Of a DNA stretch of 64,000 nt, positions 25,238-40,203 are shown piece by piece; position 1 is the first letter of the stretch, and every line of letters begins with the position of its first letter. Source of the stretch: Hofstenia miamia. Lineage: Eukaryota; Xenacoelomorpha; Acoela. The position numbers were made by a program, and so were the translations under genes. Location of the stretch: NCBI GenBank assembly GCA_004352715.1, contig SCFE01000020.1, positions 1,800,367-1,864,366 on the forward strand. Direction: 5' to 3'. A model generated the notes under the pieces. The model was not told the DNA's origin, made no database searches, and saw nothing but the letters and a program-made list of their open reading frames with translations.

Positions 25238-28200
25238 NNNNNNNNNNNNNNNNNNNNNNNNNNNNNNNNNNNNNNNNNNNNNNNNNNNNNNNNNNNNNNN
25301 NNNNNNNNNNNNNNNNNNNNNNNNNNNNNNNNNNNNNNNNNNNNNNNNNNNNNNNNNNNNNNNNNNNNNNTTCTTTTCACCCACAGAATTTGCTCTGATA
25401 CAATATATTATACATTCGATATTCAAAGCTTTCTAAAGGCAAAGGTGGCAAAGTTTGTTACTCAATATTGAATTATTTTTTTGCTGACAATCGATTTAAT
25501 TACGGATAGGCCCATGTATAGTTTCAAATCATTCATTTTGAGCGTCATGTACAAATTTGAAATATGAAATTTCAGTATCACCCACCTGAACTTTCTATAT
25601 CCGCCCTTAGACATACCCCTCCTGCTAAAGTTATATTACGGTGTGTGATGTTGGAGTATATTTGCTGAGAAATTATATTTGGTCAAAATTTAGCATAAAA
25701 ATACAGATCTCAAAAGTAAAGCCTTTTTGATAATTGTTTAGGAGTACAACCCTGGCCTATTGCAATTGCATCCGTTTATGAGTATTGAATGAATTGTTTA
25801 ACGTATTGAATTTGTACCATTTCCAATTCAATACAGTATATTGGCCAACCTAATGTATGTAACAAATGGCTTATTACATATTAACGCTTCTATTTTTTCA
25901 TTTGGAAAACAATGTTGCGACATGTGCCGTTTTACCTCAACTCAATTCCTATACAATCGTCTACTATGCGGCCATAAATTCATACAATTTCTTTTGCAAC
26001 TGCAAAGTTACGCAGAAGTTAATTAAACCTTCTTCTGTAACAGTGTCAAGACCAAATGCAATTGATGTAAATGTTGTTTCTTTTTGTGATTTTGAAAACT
26101 GCGTGGAATTTCCACAATTGAATATTTCAATTGGTCAAGATGATCACCTTATTAGACATCTTTTGGGATTTTATGTTACAATATGTAAAGGAAGAAAATA
26201 TTGTGCTCATTTTACTATAGAAGTTGGAAATAATTCTCTTAGAAGGAATTCTTTTTTGATCGCTGATCTGCACATGGAGCTAGAAAAGAATGGATCGTAT
26301 ATAGTTTCCACACTAGCTGAACCATCGGCTTTTTTTGGCCATAGTGACAATCAGAAAGTTAAGAATCAGATTAAAATTATTGAGCCAAATGAAACTTTTA
26401 CAAAGGAAACATACAAACTATTTTGTAATGAATTAAAACGTGTAGATGTAGAAATATCAAATTACAAAATTGTATTACCATTGACTTAAATCCTGATTCT
26501 GATTGTTCTGTTTATCTTTATTGTATTCATTGACATTATGATTCTAAATAAGAAAAATCACAAAAAGAAGCGTCAAGATAATTTGAAGACTGATGAAGGA
26601 ATGAGCAAAACTTGGGAATCTGTGATGTAAAAGTGCTTAGCCCAAGTATTTTAAGCTTCCCTATTCAATGAAACTTACAACAATTGGAAAGATCTTGGAA
26701 AGTTACTTCATAAGTTACACTTGATAAGATATTGAATAACTTACATAAATTCCTAAGAACTTGTCAAGGATTTATCAAGTTTCATAATAAAAATAATTTG
26801 CTAAGATCTTGACAAAGTTATACAAAAATGAAGAAACATTTTTTATTAGAAGATTATAGTTGTAATACATTAACCTTAATTATGAAATTTGATTGAATTT
26901 AGTGAATTGAAATCAAAGCGAATTTGTCAGATACTTAAATATTTCTACGAATTATCGATTACTACTACTATTATCCAAATTAATATAGAAATAATTTATT
27001 CACAATTGCTGCATTAATTTCTGAGTGCTTGAAAACTAAAAAATATCGCATTATCTTTATTGTTTTTTATGCTGTTTTGAAAAAATATTTTGAAATCTAA
27101 TTAAAATTACAATATTTAATTTAAATTTCGAATGGGCAAAATTATTACCCCATTGCTAAAGTATATATATATATATATATATATATGTAATTTAAGTTTC
27201 TTGACTAATATTGCCCAAAGCATGTTCCTTTTAGGTGTATGCAATGCTAGGATTTCTCTGCGAAGCAGGTTTGGCTGTTGCAATATAATCAATACAAGTT
27301 ATTAAGAGTTTTTCTTTAACTGAATAGGTTAAACAGTAGTAATTTAAAGACATATTGTATTCTAGCAATGCTTTTATTAAACAGTAAAATCTTCCAAAAA
27401 TTGGTAAGATCTTGACAAAATTTTACTAAATCTTGGTAAGTTTTGCGACGGAGTTGTAAGAATTGATTAGTGTTTTATTAATTATGATGTTAATTTCCAA
27501 ATATATATTTCCAATTAACTAAAAACTGAAGGAAGTCTTATATTTTGTACTTTTACAATCAAATTTATGAAAGAAAGCTTGAAACAGGAAAAATTATGAA
27601 GACATTCCTCCCCATTTGATATTAAGTTTTTATAATTCATCAGTAAGTGTTTGTAGCAATACAGCGCTTAAGTAGCAAGTAACTTACATTGTCTATTTCG
27701 AAAAAAAACTTGAAAGTTTTCTGATACACAGCTAAAACCTGTTTACATTTTTACTACTTGGAAAATAACGTTGCTAAATGTGAAGTTTCGCCTAACTCTA
27801 TTGGTACACAATCGTCAACAATGCCGACATAAATTCATACAATGTCCTATGAAACTGCAAAATGCCGCAGAAACTTATTCCCCATTCTTCTGCTGAATCA
27901 GTGAAACAGCATCAGGCTAGTATACAATAATGCAGGTAGAGCTAATTTGAGATCAGAATACATTGAGTAATACATATAAAAGTTAAGTCTTGGGCCACCT
28001 TTTTCATATTTTTTTAATAATTTTGCCCAATTTCCTGAACTGGAGGCACTGAAGACCCCATTTTCTCTAAAGCATTCTCCAATTCAGCATGTATTTTGGG
28101 CCTTAAATAAATTGGTAGTGAAAAAAATCATTGTTAAAAGTCTCTTAAAAGAGCAAAAGGATTCCTTAGCGAGAAATAATGCAAGCAATATTTGCTTGAT

Positions 28201-31200
28201 TTCACGCAAATAGTCGTTTTGCAGGTTATTTATATTGGTTTTATTGCCTTTCAAAAAACTACATTGACCTGGATCTGATTATCAAAGTACTTACTAAGAT
28301 AAGCAAAACTTTCTGCAAACAAGTGCCGTCGAGAACACCTAATTGTTTCGCAAACTAGTAGATCAACTAATCATTAGTGTCTTAACCTACCAAACTTTGG
28401 TCCACCAAATCCAAAAATTAAACAAATGATTTGGCAAGTATTCTAAAAAAGGATTCAGGCTGAACTTGTACCAAAATTTTCTGCCTATGTGAATCTCTGG
28501 TTTCATCTTTGGGGAATAGCGATAGCAATGAAAAATAGATCATTTTAATTCATCTCATGTGAACAGCATGGAAGTTTTTGATGTCAAATGCGGTGTTTCA
28601 TATATTTTCCTTAGTTGTTTACAGGACAATACACTTGATTAATCATACTATTTGATATGATAGAAAAATACGATTGAAAAAATGCTGTGCTAAAACAGTA
28701 GTTTAGAAAATTCACGCTGTGCTGTGATTTAAATCCACCCTGCTGTGATTGCAAATAAAAGAGATGGTTTCAGCTTTGAGCTTCACCCCTTAGGTGAAAC
28801 CAGCACCGCCGAAAATTCAATCCCCGAAACAATTCTGTTCTGAAATAGTACCAAAGCCAAAAACAGTTGATGTAAATGTTACTTCTTTTTGATTATTGAA
28901 AACTGCATGGAATTTATGTTCAAAGACTACGCAGTACTGTTTAAATGATTATTTATTTCTAGAACATTTGCTACAACACTGCAATTTTGTAAATTTTTTA
29001 ATACTGTGCTAAATATAGATTCTTAATTTCTATATTATTTCTAAAATAATTAATTCAGTTCCAACTATTCGTAGTAACTATAATATACGTAAGAATTTTT
29101 GAAATAATTCGCATTGATTCCCAATTTATAAGGGTGTGGAACATACAAAGTCAGTTGGGGTGAGATTTTGCAAGAAAATTTTCTAGGACCACTCTACAGT
29201 AAAAATTTTTGGAGGTTTTTTCGCCTCCTTCAGGGAAAACAAAAAAGTTTGGTCTTCAAAATTGGAGCAGTTCCAGAAATTGAAGTCTTCAAGAAAGCAT
29301 AGAGCTGTAGAGAGTCTTGTTTAAATAAAAAGAATTCCAAGGGAACAGCTTATCTTGGATAGATACAAAAGAGAGACTTGTGGTGATAGCCGAAGACTAT
29401 GACTTTAATACAATGTTGTTCAATGTGACTGATGAAAAAGAACTATGGTTATGCCGAGAAGACAAAGATTTCTATGAAATTCAAGTTTCTACAAAAAGAA
29501 AAGCAAGATATTGCATACCGAAAGAAGATGTAAAAAAAGATTTATCCTAGAAAACTGAAATTACTGAAAGGAAAAGTCTCAATGACAGAAGATTTCATTA
29601 TAGAAAGTTGTGAGGTGACTAAGAGTTCATTATAGAAAGTTGTGAGGTGACTTCGGGCAAGTGAAGGTTCTGTAAATGAAAAGCAGTATTCCAGTAGTAC
29701 TGAAGATTGTGAAAAAGCACCAATTTCTATAAGACAAAAATTGATTTTTCTGTACGTTTAGTAACTACAGCAAAGGTGAGCATAACAAAGCTTACAAAGT
29801 CTGTAAGACCTTTTCAGAAAGTGGTGTTCCTTTATCTACTAATATTCAAATTAGTGTTTACAAAGCTTTAATGAAAAAGGGGCACGAATTGGAAACGAAT
29901 TTTATGAAAAATTTGAAAAATGAACTTTGGTGTTCGCACTTTGATGGCAAAACCATACAAAAGAAGGAATATCAGGCAGTAGTTCTGAAGAATTAAAAAG
30001 AAAGTCAGACGTGCAGTTCTCGAAATGGTAAAGGGGAAACAGCATTGAAGGAATAGAAGCTGTTCTTGACAAATGTGCACTCTGGCCTTCAATAAAAATG
30101 ATTGAATCTGACAACTGCAACAAATACTGGCGAAAGTCTTGGTGCAGTCACACTGATAAAGAAACACTTTGAAGATATGGGATTGGAGAAAAGCCAACAC
30201 CATATTCTAGACAAAATATTGAAGCACGTTCTAAATGATCATCTTTGTAGATCAACTCATTTATTTTAAAAATATCACCAGAGTATGAATAACTGACGAT
30301 ATCATTTAACAATACTGGAAAATCGCTAAAAAACACAACAAGATCAATGGCGAGATGACATGGCTTTTCTTGGTCACTTATTATCATGCTATAGGGTTTT
30401 CAAAACTTCAGGAAGCTTCCCAAAAGGTAAATTTTCAGTCACTTCCAGATCTCTGTAATGCAAGATAGAACTCAAGAGCAATTTATACTTAGCTTGCCTC
30501 TATTCTGATACCAGAGTATTGGCGGACAGCTGAAGTGGCATGTGATTTCATAACTGGCTCATGGGCTGACATCTGATTCTCACCTCAACCTGTCAGAAGC
30601 TTGTAAAGAGCATCCAAAGGCTTTGAAGTCATTGACGAAGTTTTGGTCCACAGAGCCAACGCCTATACCAACACAGAGTTCAAATATCTGTGGAGAGAGT
30701 GCAATTAAAGTGATGCAAGATTTACCTCGAATCAGTAAATCCATTGAAAAACTAAACATTAAATTTCTTTTAACAAATGCAGACTGAAATATGAATACAT
30801 TTTATTCATTTGTCAATGTAACATAAATTTGTCATTTTTAGAAAAATAATTGCATGCGTTATGTTTAAGCAATTTAGTTTTTTTGTATGGAGGGTGAACT
30901 TGTGTGTTTTCTTGATTTGTGCATGTTAACTCCACAAAATATGATATAGGGATATAGCAGCATAAAATTGTCATACCCCTAATACATACACTAATTTTTT
31001 AAGAAATGCATATTTTTATAAATAACAAAATTTTCTTCATATGTTTCGAAAAGGGACTAAAGAATTCCCAAAAATATGAAATGTTTTTCTTTAAAAATAG
31101 TCTTTTTTACTATTAGAATTTCCTTGTTAAAACTGTAATGTAATAATATGTAATATAATTTATTCAAATTTAAATCAATATATACATTACTCGCTAAGGA

Positions 31201-34200
31201 TTAAAATTGCATGTAATTAGTTAGTATAAGTTGAACCTTTTATAAAATATATTTTGTATATATTTGTATATTTTTACATACATATAAAACAGATATACAA
31301 AACTCTACGGAACTAATTCTAAAATCTACTGTCAACTAATTCAATTTATCTCCTATTATTTGGGATGCTTTTCGATCTTGAAAATTCATAATAAAGCCAA
31401 TAAATGACATTTAGTACTGCAAAGGCCACTGGAAAAAACAGTCGAGAAAATTGATCAATAATTCCTACATGATCAACCAAAAATCTTCATCGAATACAGT
31501 TTTCAAACGAAGACAGTGACACTTAAGAAATCTCTTCTTTGGAGTTGATACATCGTCTAACGAGGACATGATACTCAATGGCGTTTGATTTGCATTCAAG
31601 AACTTTCCGCCCTAAAATTGAACATCTAACATGAATGCAGCAATCAATCATATTTGAAAAAAAGTGAGTAATATCACATAATGCACAATTTTGTGTTTAC
31701 AAACAATTAGAAAAATTTTGTAAATCAGAAAATTTTATAATTTTAAGATCAACCTAAAATTTTTAAAATTAGGTCAAGTATATGGAAATAATGAATAAAG
31801 GCAATCTAAAATTTAATTACTTAAGAAATTCTTTGAATATCTACCTATAAGAAAATCTTACCAATTTATTGGAATTACTGTCAAATATGTAATGTGAATC
31901 TTTAGGATATTTTTCCCTGCATTTCTTACAAGAGCGCTTTTTGGGTCTTTGATTGATGGTGTTATCGTCACCCATTATTAAACGGAATATTCGTGACCTT
32001 GCAAGAGGGCTCTGAATTGATGAGAGCATTCTTCTAGTTGGTCTATCCAAATAGCATACAGCTGCGAATTCAATAAGTGTGCAAAATACAAAGAAAAAGC
32101 AACCTGCAAAGTACACGTCTATCGCTTTCATGTAGGATATCTTCGGCATATTGTTGTTACTGCCAGTAATTATAGTAAGCAACGTGAGTACTGTTGTGAT
32201 ACCTATAATATTTCAACAATAGTGAACATTTTAAAACATTATAAGAGAGATTTTAAGTATGTTCTGCTTAGAAACCTCTGGTTACAAATTCGGGAAACGC
32301 GATAAAATAATGCCGTGTATCAAACCACGAAATGACTTACTGCCTTGCTTCAAATATATTTTGGTTTTTGAGGCACCTACAAAATTTTAAAATTTTTTAT
32401 TAATACGAAGCTAGGAATCACGTTTGACTGATATTTTATCTTTTTGGTGGTTGTTTCTCTGAGATCAAATTGTGAAAAAACAATGACAGCTTCGCTTTTC
32501 AAAGTCATTTTATAAAAACTCAGTACTTTCAGAGAATTTACGTATAATACGTCCATCATACAATTCTGCATTTTTGTATGTAGATTGTTTAATCAAATGT
32601 ACACAATTTTTTCAAAAACAATAAGAATGTTTTTTCTTTTCTAGAGAGTTTCACTTGGATGTTGTAATAGTTGTGGTATGAGATACCAATGGAAATTTTT
32701 TCAAAAGCTATACCAAGTCGGTAAAATTTAAACTAGGAGATTATGTTAAATTAGGACCACATGTTATCTGTAAAAATGGTCGAGGGATTATTAGAAAGTA
32801 TCAAAGCCATTATCTCAATGATTTTCAAAAAGCAGACCATAAAGTTATAGGCACATTGTTAGATATAATAATAGTTTTACTAATTCTGCTGTAGATGATG
32901 CATGTGAGACAGACGAGAGCATGGAAAAAACTACTTCAAAAAAAATTGATGGAGTTATCAAAAGTCATTTTATGATCTATTATTCAAATTTTCCATTTTT
33001 TGTTTGCGAGAAAGATTCTTTTCTTCTAATACATTTTCAATTACACACATTAAAGATTTAGTTAAGAATATGGATAGAGCATTTCAGATTAGTTCCGTGA
33101 AACGGTGCAAGAAAGTTAAAGCAAAAAATTAATATGCGGCCTGTTTTAAAGCCACTGGCTACGGATCAAAAATAATCCTTATAAGCACCGGTTGAGTGCG
33201 GATCTTGGAATGTCTGTTCACAATTTCTAATCATTACTCTATCAGAACTTTGATTGTCTAATATATCACTAGATTTTAAGCTCGCAATCATGATACCTTG
33301 TGGGTTCATTGTGAAAAACACTAAGAAAATGGGAATTTGTTTTTCAAATATATTTCAATTTTTGCAAGTCGATAAATTACTGTTGCATATCATATGGGGA
33401 AAGCTCATCTTAAAATGATCCGCGCAGAAATCTACCAACTTTTTTACTGCTAAAATATTTTAAATATATTTCGAGTAGTTTTGAAAAGTCATTAAAAACT
33501 CGATGAACGTACTTTCTGTAGTGAATCATATTCATGCTCAATTTGCTAATAAACATCATTATTATTATTATTATTATTAAGAAAAAGAAAAGTTTGAATG
33601 TGCGTTTAAGCTCAACTATGGCGCAGAGCACATTCGAGTTCTACTAATAGAGCGGAGAAGTTCAGATTAGATTTCTATGTATATACAATGAAATGTAAGT
33701 CATTTTATCTCTCGTACTTCACTTCCTCTAGCATTTTCTTAAAGTTATTAACCACTTTGTCCTCATTTTTGAACAATTTTATCCAGGCCTATTAAGAAAT
33801 ATTGAAAGCCTTTGACATGCACACATCTATGGGCTTGTGCTCACTCATGCAATGGTAAAGTTTTGTGCCTGAAGTATATAAAATATTTTTTTCAATGAGA
33901 AATCCGATTTCTTAAGAACATTCTTAACATGCCTAATGTTTAAATAATGAGTCGTTCTACTCTTTAATATTTTCAAGAAAAACATTCTCTAAGACACGCA
34001 ACCCGTGACATCGCTAGGTCGCAAATTAAAGTCAAAAGAGGAAGGAGCCACTTCACTATCTTGTGGTGTTTTCAGATTTTAAATTTCTTCATTAGATTGT
34101 GAGTTATGAGCCCTTAAAAATTTTTGACAGGAACCATCACAGATTTTGAAAAACTTTTAGGGAATTTAGTGTTAAGCACCCTCTACCAATGGAACGTGTA

Positions 34201-37200
34201 TCTGAAGTTGTTTATGAGATAGAATGCACCTGTGGTATAGATTTTGTTGCAAGAACAAGTTTACATAAATTATCCCGACTGGCAAAACATAAAAAGGAAC
34301 GTGATTTATTTGTCATGGGCTTATGATCCACAGAACTTTACTTCGGGAATTTGGGGCATTTTTTTTCTATCGCTCATAGTTTGTTCATTCGAGACTAGAA
34401 ATCCGCTGCTTAACTTTCGAGGTGAGAAACGTCCACTAACACAGTCATAAAAACATTTTTGTTTTTAAGAAAAAATATCTTCAAATTTTATTCAATCAAT
34501 CATGTTGAAATACTACACTTGATTGTTTAACCTTTTGAAATAGTACTTTCGAAATTTAATCTTAATACTTTTATTTTAAAATATAAGAGATATATATCTA
34601 GAAAATAATAATTTTGGAAAAATGATGCACATTCAATAATTTATGATAGTGGCTGTGCATAATTTTTTCTCTATTGTATGTCTCAAAATATTCCCAAAAT
34701 GACACCCAATTTCATGTATGTAAATTATTTATTTAAATGTAGGGACATTTCCTTGTATATAAGTCCTAGCAATTTGCAAATAAATTTAGCTTTTGCAAAT
34801 TTAACATAATAAAATGTACAAATACATTATTTGAATGAATATAAATAGATACTTATGCTAAACTAATATTACTAATTGTAATAAACTTTGAGATTCAGTG
34901 TTGGAGCTTCGCATAAGTTATTCCTATATATCATTATTGAAAATAAAAATGTTTTTCAAATAAGAAAATAATATCAAAAAATATAAAATTAAGTTTCTAC
35001 TTTCATAAAAAGAAATTGATCTACTAGAAAATTGAGGTTTTTTCTGAGAGTGTGTGTATTCAATGCAAATGAAAGTATTTCCGTAATTTTTATGAAACTC
35101 TCGTTAAATACTATGCAATTGTAACTTGAATTGAGTCTGTGACTTTGCAATATATGCTTTTTGTAGAATTTTATTTCGCATAATGTCTATGAGCCAAAAC
35201 TGATACTAATTTTAAAATATTATAACAACACCAAACTTTTTGTTGTCTTCAATGCTAATGAAGTTCTACTTACCTAATGCAGCTCTAGCTGGTACAGATG
35301 ATCGTCCAATCCAAAAACTTACCCAGGAAACCATTACAATGAGGGCAGAAGGTACATACATTTGTATAACAAAATACAGAGTGTTCCTCTGAAATACAAA
35401 TTTCGCCGACAGTGTTGACCAGTTTCCTAAATATTATTGAAAATGGATTTTATTCAGCAACCTTTTTCACAGGCATCCCAAATGCGTAAATCTAGAAAAA
35501 AATCTTAAAGAAGTACAAATTAAACTACAATTGTAATAAAATATGAAATAATCGAAATAAGAACAGCATTCTACAGAAGATTGTAAAATTTAGACTTAAA
35601 AACTTATATAATTTATTCAACAAAATGCTTACAAGAAAGAAAATGAGCATAAGAACATAAATCTATTTTAGGTATATTTTTGAAGCAAGCAATTTGCAAT
35701 TAGGTGTATTTGCAGTACTCTTCTAATCTGGCAAAACGAAATAACTCAAAAGAAATTCAAAATTTACTTTTTCTGATCTCTCAATTTCATTAAATTTATT
35801 CTTGTTATTTGTACTTGGCAGGCAGCATTTTTATTTTGCAGAAAAATGTGTGATTCCACTGATTGAAGCTGATTACAACTTCACATTCAGTTTTTTTAAA
35901 AGTTCTGTTTTTCACACTTAGTGTGTTTTGCCAGACTAAATGAGGGCATTACAGTACTCAATGTATTCTTTCGGATAAATCATGGAAAATACAAATACAA
36001 GCATTCGATTTTCAAAAACACTGTATTATTATTGTTGAAGTTACTGGTTTTGTTAAGAGTATGTGCAATACAAAAATCAGTTAAAATTCACAAGAATTCA
36101 AAAAAACTTAATGTATTGTACATTATTATAGATCATCATTCTGCACAAAAATATTTCATCTTTTGCAATGTTTTCATAAAATCAATTTATCAATTCAATT
36201 TTTTAGTGAGATAATATTTAGGCTATCAATCTTTACGTCTTCATAAAACCTATGTTATGCAATAAAAAATGTTACCAACAATCATTTTTATTTACACAAA
36301 ATATCTTAACTCCTATACATCTTCTCAATCACACTAAACTAATAGTGACACTCTATAGATAAATTCAGATTTATTACGGAGTGCATATCTTACTATTCAC
36401 CGGGATGCGACACGTGTCCTTATTCTATCCTGATAATGTCACCTAAAATAATGGCATGTACTCTATATAGTCAATATGTATGAAAGTGCCTCTATATTCA
36501 CTTACACCTTTTCCCATAACGCAAACAAATATGTATTTCATGTAAATTTAGTACAAAAATTTACCAAAAAATAACAAATGGGAAGTGTTTATTTTTTTTG
36601 TCTGTAATTTGTGAGAGACAACAACAAATAAATTTGAAATTTTGTAGTTGTCTCACTTTGTATTTTCGGGTGGCACCGATGAAAACAGTGAGAATCCAAA
36701 ATAGTATGAACCCATTTTTTTAAAAGTTTAATGGTTACCAGTAGTTAGAGAACGATTGAAGGCCGTTAAAGTATAATTATCTACTCTAAAATTCGCCAAA
36801 GTTGTGTCATTTGCCAATTCTACTGCCTCCAAATGATTCTTCCATTCGTAGACAATATCATCTGCTGTGTAGCCCCCTAAATTTTATTTCAACAATGATA
36901 AACACTATGATTAATTTTTAGGCCATAATTATAGTTAAATACAAAATAAATTCAGAATGTTATATAATCTGCGCAATTTTGAACATTGACTATAAAAAAG
37001 ATGCAATTTATCAAAATGAATGTAGACGGACTGCATGTATTCTGTAAATTAATATTAATGTGCTAAAATGAAAGACAATTGGCACACTGCTTCAAATAAT
37101 TGAAAGTTATTGCATCGCGTGAGACTTACTGCAAATGTGATATAATAAATCATTACATTAACTTAATATGTACCNNNNNNNNNNNNNNNNNNNNNNNNNN

Positions 37201-40156
37201 NNNNNNNNNNNNNNNNNNNNNNNNNNNNNNNNNNNNNNNNNNNNNNNNNNNNNNNNNNNNNNNNNNNNNNNNNNNNNNNNNNNNNNNNNNNNNNNNNNNN
37301 NNNNNNNNNNNNNNNNNNNNNNNNNNNNNNNNNNNNNNNNNNNNNNNNNNNNNNNNNNNNNNNNNNNNNNNNNNNNNNNNNNNNNNNNNNNNNNNNNNNN
37401 NNNNNNNNNNNNNNNNNNNNNNNNNNNNNNNNNNNNNNNNNNNNNNNNNNNNNNNNNNNNNNNNNNNNNNNNNNNNNNNNNNNNNNNNNNNNNNNNNNNN
37501 NNNNNNNNNNNNNNNNNNNNNNNNNNNNNNNNNNNNNNNNNNNNNNNNNNNNNNNNNNNNNNNNNNNNNNNNNNNNNNNNNNNNNNNNNNNNNNNNNNNN
37601 NNNNNNNNNNNNNNNNNNNNNNNNNNNNNNNNNNNNNNNNNNNNNNNNNNNNNNNNNNNNNNNNNNNNNNNNNNNNNNNNNNNNNNNNNNNNNNNNNNNN
37701 NNNNNNNNNNNNNNNNNNNNNNNNNNNNNNNNNNNNNNNNNNNNNNNNNNNNNNNNNNNNNNNNNNNNNNNNNNNNNNNNNNNNNNNNNNNNNNNNNNNN
37801 NNNNNNNNNNNNNNNNNNNNNNNNNNNNNNNNNNNNNNNNNNNNNNNNNNNNNNNNNNNNNNNNNNNNNNNNNNNNNNNNNNNNNNNNNNNNNNNNNNNN
37901 NNNNNNNNNNNNNNNNNNNNNNNNNNNNNNNNNNNNNNNNNNNNNNNNNNNNNNNNNNNNNNNNNNNNNNNNNNNNNNNNNNNNNNNNNNNNNNNNNNNN
38001 NNNNNNNNNNNNNNNNNNNNNNNNNNNNNNNNNNNNNNNNNNNNNNNNNNNNNNNNNNNNNNNNNNNNNNNNNNNNNNNNNNNNNNNNNNNNNNNNNNNN
38101 NNNNNNNNNNNNNNNNNNNNNNNNNNNNNNNNNNNNNNNNNNNNNNNNNNNNNNNNNNNNNNNNNNNNNNNNNNTATATATATATATATATATATATATA
38201 TAGGTATTATTTACGTAAGTACTTTTTTGAAAGTACATTGAATGCAGAGGCTAAACAAATATACCACGTATCATTAAAAAACAGAAATTTCTTCATTGAC
38301 GAGAGATTGTAACTTTTATCAACTAGAATATCAATAAAAAATTTATTAGTAAAATTGTTATTTTGGCAAAAATTGTACAAAATGTCAATGTCTTGAAAAA
38401 TTTTTCGAGTATTATTGATTAGCATGAAATTCATTGAACTAGCAATTAAATATTGAGGCTTGGTAAAATGCAAGCAGCAAAATGACAACAAATCATTCAC
38501 CCGGAAACTCACCAATATGACGTACAGCTTCCCCTACGTGAAGGCACAATGACGGAACATTAATTAAAAATGACAAACGGAAAAATTATTTTGAATTTTG
38601 AAAAATCATTTCCCATATTTCTTTAACTTTTGTAAATCAAAACAATAATTTATGCTGTGATAATTAATTTATAAAATATATATTTTTTTAACTAAGCCTT
38701 TATTATTTAAAATTTAAATGAACACATTATAAGCAAAATCCAATCAAAATTGATTTAATCAAATAAAATAAATTAGCTAAATTTACTGCAATAGTATCCT
38801 CAGTTCATGCATTTGCCATTAAACTAGGGATTTTTAACAAAACTTTAGTATATATTTATGTTTATAACATGAATAAATTTCTATATATGTATATATATAT
38901 ATANNNNNNNNNNNNNNNNNNNNNNNNNNNNNNNNNNNNNNNNNNNNNNNNNNNNNNNNNNNNNNNNNNNNNNNNNNNNNNNNNNNNNNNNNNNNNNNNN
39001 NNNNNNNNNNNNNNNNNNNNNNNNNNNNNNNNNNNNNNNNNNNNNNNNNNNNNNNNNNNNNNNNNNNNNNNNNNNNNNNNNNNNNNNNNNNNNNNNNNNN
39101 NNNNNNNNNNNNNNNNNNNNNNNNNNNNNNNNNNNNNNNNNNNNNNNNNNNNNNNNNNNNNNNNNNNNNNNNNNNNNNNNNNNNNNNNNNNNNNNNNNNN
39201 NNNNNNNNNNNNNNNNNNNNNNNNNNNNNNNTATATATATTTAAATTTAAGCATGCTTAGCTTCTAAATACTTGAAACATGTAGCACAGTAAAAGATTTA
39301 AACCTGTTTCGATTACTAGGAATTTTCGTCCGTATGACAAATGCGGTAAATAAATATTTTATAATCGGCTACACTAAAGAACTGTACTATAGATCTAAGA
39401 ATATTGATGTTATCTTGCGTTGTAAATTAAGTAATTTCTTTTTGTTTGCAGCTTTAATAAAAATTTTTTCACCAATTTTATGATGTTTTGACCTTTGTAA
39501 TATCCTTGATTTCATGGTAAAGTACGTATATTTCAGAATTTAAATGCCCCTTTATGTGTTTTTTCATCCCTATGCCAGATGTCTCTTAGTTTCTCCGATG
39601 TATGATTTATTGAATCATCACATTCATATTGATAAATTACAGAAGAAACTAATTTCTTAGGGATAAGATCTTTGTTGTTGAAGATGTTCTTTGTTGCAAA
39701 GAATGTTAGCATTGGAACAATTTCGGTGAATTTGAATTTGGTATTCAATTTTTAGATTTTTTCTTTTAACATATTAACTTGGTAGCCTAGATTCGGAAGT
39801 TTTAAATATACTGGACAAATATTGTTCTTATCATTGTCTGCTTCATTAAATTGTTCTTTGAGACTTCCCATAAACATCTTGGTTGACTATGTTTTAATGA
39901 GTTTAATGGAATAGTGATGGCCTTTAAGATTTCGAAATTTTTATCTGTTGCATTCGTTAGATGTTTGCAGTTTGATGAGTTAATTATTTCTCGATTAAAT
40001 AATACTGTAATTGTGTTTAATGTGTATGACTTACTGTAATATGTTTATAGTTTTCTTTAGTATAGATTAGTGTAAAATATTCAATCACCACATTTGTCAT
40101 ACTGACGATGATTCCCAGTATTCTAAACCAGTCTAAATTTTTAAATGTTTTACATG

Positions 40157-40203
<47 letters not shown>

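Noticed and set aside
29868-30387. Three overlapping minus-strand open frames
   Set aside because: Antisense shadows of the plus-strand transposase relic, whose collinear protein similarity explains the openness.
37100-38241. Long open frames across runs of N
   Set aside because: They contain only unknown bases and TA repeats; no sequence supports them.
38207-38515. 102-residue minus-strand open frame as an N-terminal channel exon
   Set aside because: No Cys-loop or ligand-binding motif; abuts (TA)n and is more likely repeat-derived.
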